A DNA stretch of 64,000 nt. Origin: JAJRXC01 sp047639555 (GTDB lineage Bacteria; Actinomycetota; Acidimicrobiia; Acidimicrobiales; Aldehydirespiratoraceae). The stretch lies in NCBI GenBank assembly GCA_047639555.1, contig JBLIOE010000013.1, positions 1 to 64,000 of the forward strand, given 5' to 3'. The notes under the pieces were generated by a model. It saw only the letters and a list, made by a program, of their open reading frames with translations. It was not told the origin of the DNA and made no database searches. How positions within the stretch are numbered: the stretch's first letter is position 1; each line of letters opens with the position of its first letter. Positions 52,246-61,559 of the stretch are shown here, one piece after another. The position numbers and the translations under genes were made by a program.

Positions 52246-52982
52246 ACTTGACGCGGCGTCGCTTCAAGACCCAACCGATCACCCGTTGCGTCATGCAACT
52301 CTGATTCTCGCCGCGCCAACACCTCATCGCCGGCGTGGAGTTCGACGGACGCGAGATTCGAGCGGGTAGGCGATCCAGCGCACGACCAGGAGAGACCGCC
52401 ACGCTGCAGTTCGCGCCGATCGCCGCGCTGAGTGACATCGGGCTTGATTCCTGCTCAACACTCACGATCGTGCCATCGGGCCGACGCAAGAGGTAGCGCC
52501 AAACGGCGCCGAGGTACTCGCGGTCAATGACGACATCGGCGAGTGGATCGTCATCGGCAGTGATGATCGCGGCGGCCCGCTCCTACGAGAACTCAACGCG
52601 GGTCTTCTCGACGGTGAAACCGCCAACGTCGGAGACGTGGCCGTGAACTCCCCCACGATCGTGGTTGCGGTGAACGGCGACACTGCCACGATCGAACGAC
52701 CGCTCGCCCGGGCGCTCACCCGAGAATGGCCCCCGACGATTTACGCGGCCGCCTCGACCATCAGCGAGGTCGGCGTTTCGGGCCTCTCGATCGAGTTTCC
52801 CAACACCGAGTATCCCGGACAGTTCGAAGAGACCGGCTTCGCGGCACGCCAAGTCTGCTCGTCATTGACCGTGCCGGCCGACTACGGGCGAACGCTTTCG
52901 GCCAGACAAACGAGCTCACGGTTGGTGCCCTGCTCGCCCTACTCGCCCGGCTGCTGGATGAGGCTGAACCTCAACTCCGTGA
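52246..52982 (+). pseudogene. Decayed coding stretch, no intact gene
   Basis: No complete protein is found in 737 bp. Three rightward pieces look once-coding by GC3 bias: about 52322-52496 (HLIAGVEFDGREIRAG-like, ending in a stop), about 52505-52870 in a second frame (AEVLAVNDDIGEWIVIG, VAVNSPTIVVAVNGDTA) and about 52850-52990 in a third frame (SLLVIDRAGRLRANAFGQ). The frame switches and internal stops suggest a frameshifted relic, perhaps of a redox-associated (thioredoxin-like or MauE-type) gene. The identity is weak. It lies between the carbon-uptake operon and the SDR gene. Confidence 0.4.
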
Positions 52983-53777
52983 TCAGGAGAAGGGTGCTCC
53001 CGGCTCGACCTTTCCGGCCGTGAAGGCGCCGTCGACGGTCAGGTCAATACCCGACACGTAGGAGCTCTGTTCGCTCGCAAGCCACACGATGGCGTTGGCG
53101 AAATCGGCCAGCTCACCGCGCCGGTTGAACGGTGGAATCGGACGGTCCCGGAGTCGTTCCGTGCGGCCGTGCAACCGTTCGATCGCCTCTGCAACGAACG
53201 GAGCGGTCATCTCGCTGCTGCCGCCACCCGGGCAGACGGTGTTGACCCGAACGCCGTGGCATCCAAGCTCCACCGCCGCAGCCTTGCTCAGCCCTCGCAG
53301 GCCCCACTTACTTGAGGTGTACGCGGCGACGCCGTTGGACCCTTCGATGGCGTCGATCGAAGCCACGTTGACGATCGAGCCACCGCCGAGCCGTTTCATC
53401 GGCTCGATTACGGCCTGAATCCCCAAGTACGGGCCGATCTGGTTGACCGCGATGATCTGGGTAAGAACTGCGGGGTCCATCTCGGCAATCGAGCCCACGT
53501 CGAGGATGGCCGCGTTGTTGACGAGCACTCCGGGCTCGCTAAAGCGGTCAATGACCGCCGCCACGGCGGCCTTCCAATCGCCCGCCTGAGTGACATCGAG
53601 GCGCTGATACATCGCGTGATCGCCAAGGTCGGCTGCCACCTCCCGGCCCCGGTCGTCGAGGACGTCAGCGAGGAGCACCCGGGCTCCCTCCTCGACGAAG
53701 CGGCGCGCCGTTGCTTCGCCCGTCCCGCGCGCCGCACCCGTGATGATGGCCACCTGTCCGTCCAACCGATGCGTCAT
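52983..53777 (-). CDS. Short-chain dehydrogenase/reductase
   Basis: A 264-residue classical SDR starting at ATG 53777 with GGGAGA upstream. TGAARGTGEATA (about 12-23), NNAAIL near 86, the catalytic Ser in VNVASIDA and YTSSKWG for YxxxK are intact, with VSGIDLTVDGAFTAG at the end. It resembles 3-alpha(20-beta)-hydroxysteroid dehydrogenases and similar 3-oxoacyl reductases. It is a single leftward gene, divergent from the MFS exporter by 94 bp, a pairing often seen with TetR-controlled detoxification, but no regulator is adjacent here. Confidence 0.87.
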   Translation of the reverse strand: MTHRLDGQVAIITGAARGTGEATARRFVEEGARVLLADVLDDRGREVAADLGDHAMYQRLDVTQAGDWKAAVAAVIDRFSEPGVLVNNAAILDVGSIAEMDPAVLTQIIAVNQIGPYLGIQAVIEPMKRLGGGSIVNVASIDAIEGSNGVAAYTSSKWGLRGLSKAAAVELGCHGVRVNTVCPGGGSSEMTAPFVAEAIERLHGRTERLRDRPIPPFNRRGELADFANAIVWLASEQSSYVSGIDLTVDGAFTAGKVEPGAPFS

Positions 53778-53871
53778 AGTTCCGTCTCCCTGATCTCGAT
53801 CAGGTCCCGACGCTACAAGTCCAGCCTCGATGCCGCCCGAAGCGGGCCCCCGGCTCGTTACCGTGCCCGCG

Positions 53872-55263
53872 ATGAGACACGCGTGGGCCACCGTTGCTGT
53901 CGTAGCGCTGGCCACCTTCCAAGTGGCCATGACGCTCTCGGCGGTGTTCGTGGTGTTCGTCGACCTGGGCGACTACTTCCCCGCGGCGAGCAATGCCGAG
54001 CTCTCGTGGGCGATCAACGCGTTCACCATCGTCAGCGCGTCGACCGTGGTCCTCGGCGCGGCGATCGGCGACCAATGGGGACGCAAACGGGTTGCCCTCA
54101 TCGGCACCGGGATCTTCGCGCTTGGCTCGATCGTGGCCGGCACGGCACCGGGGATCACCGTGCTGATCATCGGCCGCTGCATCCAAGCGCTCGGTGCCGC
54201 ATTGTCGGGGCCATCGTCACTCGCGTTAGTACTCGAGGCCTTCCCGTTCGAGAAGCGGGGCATCGCGATCGGCGTGTTCACGATGGGCGGTGGGCTCGCC
54301 GCCGCCGCCGGTCCGGCCCTCGGCGGGCTGATCGTTGAAAACTACGGATGGCGTTGGGCCTTTCTTGCAGTGGTACCAATCGGCCTCATCTCGGTGGCAG
54401 TCGGCGCAGTCATCTTCACGGAGAGCTACGGCGTGCGCCGAGAACAACTCCCCGACCCGATCGGTTCGTTGATGCTGATGTTTGGTGTCGGTTCCGTGAT
54501 CCTCGCCCTGGTACAGACCGACGAGTGGGGATGGCTCGACGAACAAACGCTGCTCGCGGCGGCGGTCGGTCTCGCCCTGATCGTCGCCCTGCTGCGCCGG
54601 TCGATGCGGCACCCGGCACCGATTATCGATCTCGATCTCTACCGCTATCGCAGCTTTCGAGCCGGCAACGCCGGAATCGCCACATTCGCGGCCAGCTTCT
54701 TCACGATGCAGTTCGCGGCGATCTTCTTCCTCACCGAGGTGTGGGGTTACGAGATCGGGCGGGCCGGGCTGCTCGCCTCTCCCTATTTTCTTGCCACCGG
54801 GCTCATGGGGCCGATTGCCGGCCGAATCGTCGATCGCATTGGACCTCGACCGGTCGTCACTACGGGTGCCACGTTGTGGGCCCTCGCCGTCTTCGTCCTT
54901 GCCCTGTCCGTCGGAGAAGACCCCAATGTTGGGTTGTGGCTCACCGTCGTCGTCGCCGGCGGCATCGGCTCCGGCCTGTTCTGGGGGTCGGCGCCCACTC
55001 TGTCGTTGGAAGACCTCGACGGTCCACGAGTTGCCCGGGCCTCGGGCATCAACCAGACGATGCAGAGCACCGGCAACGCCCTGGCCATCGCCATCGCCAT
55101 CACCCTTCTCGGCAACGACCCGTCGCGGTCGGATTTCACGCCCGTGTTCATCATGGTCATCGGCGTGGGCGCGCTCAGCGCCGCAGCCTCGTGGAGCGCG
55201 GGCCCCCGTGTCGTCCGGATCTCGGAAGAGTCAGTCCCCACGGCCAGCCCTGTTGCCACGTAG
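53872..55263 (+). CDS. MFS transporter, DHA2-type (14 TM)
   Basis: A 463-residue transporter with about 14 hydrophobic helices. The motif A variant GAAIGDQWGRKRVALIG lies near residue 62-78 and motif C-like GPALGGLIVENYGWRWAFL near 147-165, as in the EmrB/QacA family. It should export drugs or other hydrophobic compounds by proton antiport. The start may also be the ATG at 53830. It diverges from an SDR gene and converges with a truncated remnant directly after its stop. Confidence 0.88.
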   Translation: MRHAWATVAVVALATFQVAMTLSAVFVVFVDLGDYFPAASNAELSWAINAFTIVSASTVVLGAAIGDQWGRKRVALIGTGIFALGSIVAGTAPGITVLIIGRCIQALGAALSGPSSLALVLEAFPFEKRGIAIGVFTMGGGLAAAAGPALGGLIVENYGWRWAFLAVVPIGLISVAVGAVIFTESYGVRREQLPDPIGSLMLMFGVGSVILALVQTDEWGWLDEQTLLAAAVGLALIVALLRRSMRHPAPIIDLDLYRYRSFRAGNAGIATFAASFFTMQFAAIFFLTEVWGYEIGRAGLLASPYFLATGLMGPIAGRIVDRIGPRPVVTTGATLWALAVFVLALSVGEDPNVGLWLTVVVAGGIGSGLFWGSAPTLSLEDLDGPRVARASGINQTMQSTGNALAIAIAITLLGNDPSRSDFTPVFIMVIGVGALSAAASWSAGPRVVRISEESVPTASPVAT

Positions 55264-55649
55264 CGGTCGAGCTCCACGACCTCGCTGCGAATCTGTGGAA
55301 GCGGCACAGAAATGCGGGACAGACGGAACGGGGCGTTACCAGTCGTGTGGCCCCGCAGCTCAAGCCAGTTGCCGTCGTAGTCCGCCGGTTTCGGATCCGG
55401 ACTCATCACCACTTCGAAACGAGCGTCGTCGCCGATGCCCTCGATCACCGTGAATTCGAGGAGCGGTGCGCGGCCCCGAGTTCCCCACAGCCGAGGGGAC
55501 CGAGCGCCATCGAAGAACGACTCGTAATACATGCAATCGGAGGTGACCTCCCCGGTGAGCTGCGTTCGGGTCTTCGCCAAATACACCCGAGGGTCGTCAG
55601 GCGACCCGTAGTCATGGATCGATCCCGGCATCGGCTCGGAAGATGGCAT
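55264..55649 (-). pseudogene. 5' remnant of a DUF1214-like gene
   Basis: From ATG 55649 leftward about 128 codons encode a plausible N-terminal piece: VYLAKTRTQLTGEVTSDCMYY, then SPRLWGTRGRAPLLEFTVIEG, FEVVMSPDPKPADYDGNWLEL. The order resembles the NWL-containing beta domain of DUF1214/DUF1254-type proteins. Past position 55264 the frame stays open only by running antisense through the MFS gene, so the normal C-terminus is missing. The most likely history is truncation by loss of the 3' part when the MFS gene was placed here. It has no clear function now. Confidence 0.5.
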
Positions 55650-55707
55650 CTAGCGACCGCACGTCTTGTTGCGCCATGATGGGTTCACTACCGAGGAGTA
55701 ACCACCG

Positions 55708-57027
55708 ATGACCGACTCACCTGGCGAGCTTTCCGAGATCCTCGGACTCGATATCCGCACCCCCGACATGGAGTTGGCCGATATCGGCGCCGACGTGCCT
55801 GCCGCGGCCGACATTGCGCTCGACGAGATCAACCCGGCCAATCCTCACTTGTTCGAGAAGGACAGCTGGCACGACCACTTTGCCCGTCTCCGCGCTGAGG
55901 ATCCGGTGCACTTCAACGAGCTTGAGACTTCGGGTCGTTACTGGAACGTGATGAAGCACGAAGATGTGCGAGCGGTCGACGGCGATTGGGAGACGTTCTC
56001 TTCCGCGATGGGCATCAACCTGGGACCAAAGGCCGGGCCCGAACTCGACGTCTTGCTCGAATACGGCACCTCGTTCATCTCGATGGATCCGCCGACTCAC
56101 TCCGCGCAGCGCAAAACGGTCCGCGGCGTTTCGGCGCCGAGTAATCTCAAGAATCTTGAACCCGAGATTCGTGAACGGACGATCAAGGTTCTTGATTCGC
56201 TGCCGGAGGGAGAGACGTTCGATTGGGTCGAGACGGTTTCGATCGAGCTGACCACCCTCCTTCTCGCTGCGCTGTTCGACTTCCCGCTAGAGGACCGGAG
56301 CAAGCTCACCCGCTGGTCCGATATCGTCTTCGCGGTTCCTCAGCCGGGCGGCATTGTCGAGACCTTCGACGAGAAGCTCCTCGAAATCATTGAGTGCGTC
56401 CAGTATTTCGAAGGCCTCTGGGCCGAACGGCGCGAGAACCCGGGTTTTGATCTGGTGTCGATGCTCGCGAACGGCGAGGCCACCAAACACATGCCGACCG
56501 TTGAGCACTTGGGCAACCTGCTCCTGCTGATCGTTGGCGGCAACGACACCACCCGCAACACCATGACGGCCAGCGTCTACGGACTCAACCAGTATCCCGA
56601 CCAGTACAACAAGCTGATCGCCGATCCGGGCCTCATTCCCAAGATGGTGCCGGAAATCATTCGCTGGCAGACCCCGCTTCCGTACATGCGCCGCACCGCC
56701 ACCCGGGATTGCGAGATCCGCGACAAGAAGATCCTCGAGGGCGACCAGATCCTCATGTGGTACCTGTCCGCCAACCGCGATGAAGACGTGTTCGACAACG
56801 CCGAAGCCATCGATCTCGAACGCCACAACGCCGATCGACATCTATCGTTCGGCTACGGCATCCACTTCTGCATGGGTAGCCGCCTCGCCGAGTTGCAGCT
56901 CCGTGTTCTGTGGGAAGAAATCTTCAAACGCTTCAAACGCATCGAAGTGCAAGAAGAGCCAGAACGCACCTTCTCCTCCTTCGTACACGGCTACACCAAC
57001 CTGCCGGTCACCGTCACACGCCACTGA
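55708..57027 (+). CDS. Cytochrome P450
   Basis: A 439-residue soluble bacterial P450. The I-helix motif is VGGNDTTRNTM, the ExxR is EIIRW, and the haem loop is FGYGIHFCMGSRL with axial Cys388. WYLSANRDEDVF precedes the meander. These match the CYP125/CYP142/CYP124-like actinobacterial groups that hydroxylate steroid or branched-lipid side chains. GAGGAG lies upstream of the ATG. No ferredoxin or reductase gene is adjacent. It is followed after 38 bp by the CopC-CopD gene. Confidence 0.93.
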   Translation: MTDSPGELSEILGLDIRTPDMELADIGADVPAAADIALDEINPANPHLFEKDSWHDHFARLRAEDPVHFNELETSGRYWNVMKHEDVRAVDGDWETFSSAMGINLGPKAGPELDVLLEYGTSFISMDPPTHSAQRKTVRGVSAPSNLKNLEPEIRERTIKVLDSLPEGETFDWVETVSIELTTLLLAALFDFPLEDRSKLTRWSDIVFAVPQPGGIVETFDEKLLEIIECVQYFEGLWAERRENPGFDLVSMLANGEATKHMPTVEHLGNLLLLIVGGNDTTRNTMTASVYGLNQYPDQYNKLIADPGLIPKMVPEIIRWQTPLPYMRRTATRDCEIRDKKILEGDQILMWYLSANRDEDVFDNAEAIDLERHNADRHLSFGYGIHFCMGSRLAELQLRVLWEEIFKRFKRIEVQEEPERTFSSFVHGYTNLPVTVTRH

Positions 57028-57065
57028 GCCAACCAAACCACTTCAGACGTCGCAGATTCGACACG

Positions 57066-58541
57066 ATGTATTCGTCACTTCGACCCATCGGTCCTCGCGC
57101 CGGCGCTACCGCGATCCTTGTCGCCAGCTGGCTGCTCGTTACTGCATTGCCCGCCGCGGCGCACACGGGGTTCGAGTCGTCATCGCCGGCCGACGGCGAC
57201 ACGATCGTCGAGCCAGTATTCGAAATTTCGCTCACGTTTTCCGGTGAGGCGACACCGGCGGGCGACGGTTTCGTCGTGCTCGACCCCGCGGGAGTCACTC
57301 GTATTCCGGATGAAGTCACGAGCAGCGGCGACCTGACCTGGACAATACGTTTCGACGAACCTTTGGCTGGTGGCACGGTCGGGGTGCGTTGGAAGGTCGC
57401 TGCTCCGGACGCACATCCGATTGAGGGAAGCTTCAGTTTCGTGGTCGAAACACCCGCAGTAATTGCTGCGACTTCAACAACACTCTCTCCGACAACATTG
57501 CTTCCTTCGACACCAACCACGGCTGCTCCCCCCGAGCCTGCGATCGCCGAAGCTCTCCCCGCCACACAAGTCCTCTCCGCCAGCGTGACCCTGGCCGAAT
57601 TTCTCGATACGAGAGCAGAATCGGCGGCCGGAGCAGCTCGAGTTGGCGATCTCGGACGCGTGCTCAGCCTGCTCGGCGTTGTCTTCGCCTTCGGCGGCGT
57701 TGCGTTCGCCGCGCTGACCCTTCGGGGCGATCGCCGCGACATCCGAGCGGTACTCATATGGGTCCGGCGGGCCGGGCTCCTCACGATGATCGGAGCAGCG
57801 ATCGAAGCCGCCGTTCAGATCGCGACTGTGACGTCGAGTTGGTCCGGGTTGTGGTCGTCGTCAGCGATCAGTGACGGCTTGGCCTCGGCCTTTGGCGTCG
57901 CGGTGCTGCTTCGGTTTAGTGGAGGAGCACTCGTCGTTGCCGGTACGAGACTCAACGTCCATAGGGCAAGCACCGCCGATGGTGACGATGCTTGGCACAT
58001 CACCAAGAGTCCGGCCGCATTTGTCGGCGCCGCTCTGCTGGTGCTCTCGTTTACCTTCGACGGGCACACCGTGTCGGAAGGGCCACGCTGGGTTCACGCG
58101 GTTGCGAACGCGATTCACGTGGCTACTGCCGCAACTTGGGCCGGCGGCGTTGTCATGCTCGCGCTGGTGATCACCCGACGGCGCCGGCGCGGCGCCGACA
58201 CGCGGGCGCTGCAGCTCGCCGTCCGCTTCTCCGTCGTGGCGACAATCGCCCTGGTCGCCGCCGCCGCCGCCGGCGCGGCCCTCACCTTCGTCATTCTCGA
58301 TTCTGTCTCCGAACTCTGGGCAACCCCGTGGGGCCGTCTACTCATGGCCAAGGTCGTCCTCGTCTCTCTGGCCGCCGCGTTCGGCGGGCACAACCACCGG
58401 ACGGTCATTCCCGCTCTCGAACGATCGCCCGACAACGCCGACACGATTCGCCGGTTCCGGACCATTGTCTCGATCGAAGCCGTCCTTCTGATCATCGTGA
58501 CTGTTCTCACTGGCGTGCTGATTGCCGCGTCGTCGACATGA
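57066..58541 (+). CDS. CopC-CopD fusion copper protein
   Basis: A 491-residue protein. A signal peptide (1-33) ends at Ala-Ala-Ala before His34, so the mature N-terminus starts HTGFESSSPADGDTI, as in CopC proteins that bind copper with the N-terminal His. The second CopC ligand region is DAHPIEGSFSF near 118. A Thr/Pro-rich linker (about 130-165) leads to the CopD domain with about eight transmembrane helices and GHTVSEGPRWVHAVANAIHVATAATWAGG. It would bring copper through the cytoplasmic membrane. It overlaps the DUF998 gene (ATGA) and begins a three-gene cluster with a His-rich lipoprotein. Confidence 0.9.
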   Translation: MYSSLRPIGPRAGATAILVASWLLVTALPAAAHTGFESSSPADGDTIVEPVFEISLTFSGEATPAGDGFVVLDPAGVTRIPDEVTSSGDLTWTIRFDEPLAGGTVGVRWKVAAPDAHPIEGSFSFVVETPAVIAATSTTLSPTTLLPSTPTTAAPPEPAIAEALPATQVLSASVTLAEFLDTRAESAAGAARVGDLGRVLSLLGVVFAFGGVAFAALTLRGDRRDIRAVLIWVRRAGLLTMIGAAIEAAVQIATVTSSWSGLWSSSAISDGLASAFGVAVLLRFSGGALVVAGTRLNVHRASTADGDDAWHITKSPAAFVGAALLVLSFTFDGHTVSEGPRWVHAVANAIHVATAATWAGGVVMLALVITRRRRRGADTRALQLAVRFSVVATIALVAAAAAGAALTFVILDSVSELWATPWGRLLMAKVVLVSLAAAFGGHNHRTVIPALERSPDNADTIRRFRTIVSIEAVLLIIVTVLTGVLIAASST

Positions 58542-59203
58542 GGCCACATCTCGGCCATCAACCCCAACGAACGCGCCAAGGTCGGTTACAGATCAGAGGG
58601 ATCATGGCCTTCGCTACAGCCGGACTCCTGGTTGCGATCGCCGTAACGAGCGACATCGCCGACCGCACCCACTCGCTTGCACGCGACCCCGTCAGTTACT
58701 TCGGCGCCGCCTCAGCGCCGTATCCAGCGATTTTCAATGGCTCACTCGCGCTGCTCGGCGCAGCTCTCATCACCTGGGGGGTCGGGCGCCGCGTCCGCGA
58801 ACCTCGACGCTTCTTGGTGCTCGTGGCGTTGGGAATCATGGTGCTCGGATTGGCCCTGTTCCCCATCGACTGTTCTCCGGTAGACGATCTATGCGAGCTA
58901 TTCATCCGCAATCGGGTGCACTCGGCGACCCACCGAGTCCACGCGCTTATAGCGGTCGCCCTCTTCGCGACCCTCACTGCACTCGTCGTTCATGCGACGG
59001 TCCGACCATGGCGAAAGAAAGCCCGATTCAGCACGCGACTCATGGCCGCGGTCGTCGCGTTCGGCGCAATCCTTCTCGTCGCTCGGATCACTATTCGTCC
59101 ATTCTCACAAGGCACCGCGTTGGCGGAAATTCTCTTGGTGTTGCTGGGCGCGGCCTCGGTCGTTCGTCTTCGTTCGATTGATCACGACGGGGCCGAGAGC
59201 TAA
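58538..59203 (+). CDS. DUF998 membrane protein
   Basis: A 221-residue membrane protein with six hydrophobic helices. The first is preceded by a short basic leader; LARDPVSYFGAASAPYPAIFNGSLALLGAALI and FPIDCSPVDDLCE are in line with DUF998. The function of this family is unknown. Its ATG overlaps the CopCD stop, so it is translated with that protein, and it ends 31 bp before a lipoprotein gene. A role in copper handling or envelope homeostasis is inferred from position only. Confidence 0.82.
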   Translation: MRPHLGHQPQRTRQGRLQIRGIMAFATAGLLVAIAVTSDIADRTHSLARDPVSYFGAASAPYPAIFNGSLALLGAALITWGVGRRVREPRRFLVLVALGIMVLGLALFPIDCSPVDDLCELFIRNRVHSATHRVHALIAVALFATLTALVVHATVRPWRKKARFSTRLMAAVVAFGAILLVARITIRPFSQGTALAEILLVLLGAASVVRLRSIDHDGAES

Positions 59204-59234
59204 TATTCGAATTCGATCCAACTGGGGGCTGAGT

Positions 59235-59936
59235 ATGTACAAGCACATCGGGCGACGATCACGACTGATCAGCGTGGCAATACTTATGACACTTATCGCG
59301 TCGGCGTGCGAGGTCACCGATTGGGGCGCGGGCGGCGCCGAACGAGAGTTCTTCTGTGACCCCACCGACGTTGCCGTCAACGACGGACATGGCACCGGGC
59401 ACGGCGGGCACGAATTTCCCTATACCGAAGAAAAGGGTCCGCTCTCCGATATCGAGTGCCTCGAACTGGACTTCTATCTCACTCGGGCCGTCGACTTTGT
59501 CAGCGACTTCCCAACTGCGGCTGACGCCGAGGACAACGGTTGGTACCAGATAGCTCCTTGGATCCCCGGACAGGGAACCCATCACTTCGAGATCGCACAT
59601 GGCATTCCGAGCACGTTCGATCCGACCCGACCGACGATGCTGATGTACGACAGCAACAGTCGTAGCGGCCAACTGACCGGGATGGTTTGGGTTGTCGCGT
59701 CGGGACACATGCCTCCTCAGGGATTCGCCGGAGACAACGATCACTGGCACAACCACCAGGCCCTCTGCTACCGAAACGGCACCATCATCGGTGACGGCAT
59801 CACCGACACTGAATGCGCAGCACAGGGCGGATACAACATCGATGCATCCGGGATATGGCTCCTACATGTGTGGCTGCCGGAGTACGAAGGCTGGACCGCA
59901 ACCGACATCTTCAACAAGGAACACCCCACGATCTAG
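59235..59936 (+). CDS. Secreted His-rich lipoprotein
   Basis: A 233-residue protein with a lipoprotein signal (MYKHIGRRSRLISVAILMTLIASAC; lipobox ASAC with Cys25). Close to the mature N-terminus is NDGHGTGHGGHEFPYTE, a His cluster suited to Cu or Zn binding, followed by several HxxH-like groups (HHFEIAH, NDHWHNHQALCYRNG). I know no named family for it. The neighbours (CopC-CopD, DUF998) suggest it binds copper at the outer face of the membrane. A terminator-like hairpin follows. Confidence 0.78.
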   Translation: MYKHIGRRSRLISVAILMTLIASACEVTDWGAGGAEREFFCDPTDVAVNDGHGTGHGGHEFPYTEEKGPLSDIECLELDFYLTRAVDFVSDFPTAADAEDNGWYQIAPWIPGQGTHHFEIAHGIPSTFDPTRPTMLMYDSNSRSGQLTGMVWVVASGHMPPQGFAGDNDHWHNHQALCYRNGTIIGDGITDTECAAQGGYNIDASGIWLLHVWLPEYEGWTATDIFNKEHPTI

Positions 59937-59967
59937 CGAGACTTCTGCCATTACGGCGAAGAACAAC

Positions 59968-60000
59968 GAAGGCCCGGAGACTCACTGTTTCCGGGCCTTC
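59968..60000. terminator. Hairpin terminator between convergent genes
   Basis: GAAGGCCCGGA (59968-59978) and TCCGGGCCTTC (59990-60000) form an exact 11-bp stem with an 11-nt loop. It lies 31 bp past the lipoprotein stop and 11 bp before the end of the leftward amidohydrolase gene, so it can serve both transcripts. No T-run follows. Confidence 0.75.
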
Positions 60001-60011
60001 TCGTTCGCCGC

Positions 60012-61430
60012 TTAGCTCGGTGTGCCCGACCGTCGAAACTCGGCCAGCGCTGATCGCACCCACTCGACCTCGTCGTTGTTTCGACGGGCACGAGCCTGGT
60101 CGACATCGATGTTGTAGACCCGGGCGGCGTTGAGGCCGAGCACCTTCTCCTTCACTTCCGCAGTCAGGGCCGGGTACCCCCAGCGTTCTTGGAAAGACTC
60201 CGGGATATGGAAGGCACGGAACGCGTCGATCAAGGGCTGAGGCGACTCGTACCAAATCGAGTCGCTCCCCCAAAGCACGTTGTCCTCCCCGACCGCCAAC
60301 AAGAGTTTGCCGAGCACGTGCGCAGCCTCCGCGGGACGCCGGATCAGCGCGAACCAGGTACTTCCGAGTTCGGCATAGACGTTGCTTCCCGGCACGACGC
60401 CGGCGATCAGGAGACTCCGCACAAGCCGGTCGGTGCCGTGCCATGGCCCGTCGACCGGATAAGGACCCTCGTCGGGCCCTTCGGTCTCATAGCCCGAGTG
60501 ATAGACGAGAAACCTCAGCGCCGGGAATGCCTTCGCGGCCGGACCGATGTCTGACGGAGAACCGGTTGGTGCGAGCGAAGACAGTCCCTTGTGGGCACAG
60601 ACAATCGGCACGCCGAGGTCTTCGCAGCGCTGAAGAAACGGAAGACCAGTCTCGTCGTCGTCGAGCCGCCAGCCGCGGCGTCCCTCCGATGACTCGCCGT
60701 AGAGCGTGTAGACCTTCCACCCGATCGGCGAGAATCGATCTATGAGGTCGGGCATCCGATCCAGTTCACCAGCCACATTCGGATGCACGATCGAGTGGTG
60801 AAGCAACCGACCGTCACCACCGAGCCGGTCGAGCAGTTCGCGGGTTGCCGCGATCTCGGGGTTCGTCAGGATGTTGTGATCGCCCTCGCCGGGAGCGGCC
60901 GTCAGCAGGGCAACATCGGTCTCGCTCTCCACGAAGACGAAGCGCAGGTATTCCGCGAACGACAGCCCGGCCGCGCCGTTGAGATCCCCGAAACGCTCCG
61001 GAGCCACACTTCGAATGAAGGCGAGCACCGCCTGAGCGCTCGGCTGCGTGTGCCTTTCCTGCGCCACATAATGCGTCTGCACATCAACAATCAGCTGGTC
61101 GCCGCCGAGATCCGCGTCGGCCGCGTCGGCATCGGACTCGGCCGCCTCGCTGACAACGTAGAACTCTTCGCCGTGCTCCTCGTTCAACGCTCGAAGCAGC
61201 GCGGCCGACCCCCGTCGATCGGCCAGCAGGTCCGCGGCATACATCCCGAGGCGCCGAGCGTTGCCATGCGTGATGTCGAAGGCTCGCGCGGCGACACGAC
61301 GGTCGATCCGCCGCGGCCTCAGAGGAGCGAATTCATCCGAACTTCGACTTTGCAGCGGCAGCGGAATGGCATACCTCGGCGCGAGCGCACGGCGGATCTC
61401 GTATCCCCCGACGCGATGTGCAGTGTCCAC
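60012..61430 (-). CDS. Amidohydrolase-2-family metal-dependent hydrolase
   Basis: A 472-residue TIM-barrel hydrolase starting at GTG 61430. IVDVQTHYVA is the HxH/QTH metal site (about 114-123), FSPIGWKVYTLYG the lysine strand, IVCAHKGLSSLA the His strand, LVYHSGYE another His, and NVLWGSDSIWY the conserved Asp. It fits the ACMSD/gamma-resorcylate decarboxylase branch, so decarboxylation of an aromatic acid is possible as well as hydrolysis. The N-terminal 60 residues (SDEFAPLRP) are typical for the longer actinobacterial members. It diverges from the binding-protein gene (129 bp). Confidence 0.86.
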   Translation of the reverse strand: MDTAHRVGGYEIRRALAPRYAIPLPLQSRSSDEFAPLRPRRIDRRVAARAFDITHGNARRLGMYAADLLADRRGSAALLRALNEEHGEEFYVVSEAAESDADAADADLGGDQLIVDVQTHYVAQERHTQPSAQAVLAFIRSVAPERFGDLNGAAGLSFAEYLRFVFVESETDVALLTAAPGEGDHNILTNPEIAATRELLDRLGGDGRLLHHSIVHPNVAGELDRMPDLIDRFSPIGWKVYTLYGESSEGRRGWRLDDDETGLPFLQRCEDLGVPIVCAHKGLSSLAPTGSPSDIGPAAKAFPALRFLVYHSGYETEGPDEGPYPVDGPWHGTDRLVRSLLIAGVVPGSNVYAELGSTWFALIRRPAEAAHVLGKLLLAVGEDNVLWGSDSIWYESPQPLIDAFRAFHIPESFQERWGYPALTAEVKEKVLGLNAARVYNIDVDQARARRNNDEVEWVRSALAEFRRSGTPS

Positions 61431-61559
61431 TGCCGTCAGACCTTAATCACAAGAGTCGGCCGCCTACCTACCGCCGACGGCTCGGACTCGATCGTCGCCG
61501 AATACCAGCGGCCCCCGAACTGCGAACCGCATCAGGACCATTGCCGAGAGGGTCACGTC

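Noticed and set aside
60783..61559. Upstream extension of the binding-protein frame
   Set aside because: It lies antisense to the amidohydrolase gene, and the lipoprotein signal starts right after GTG 61560.
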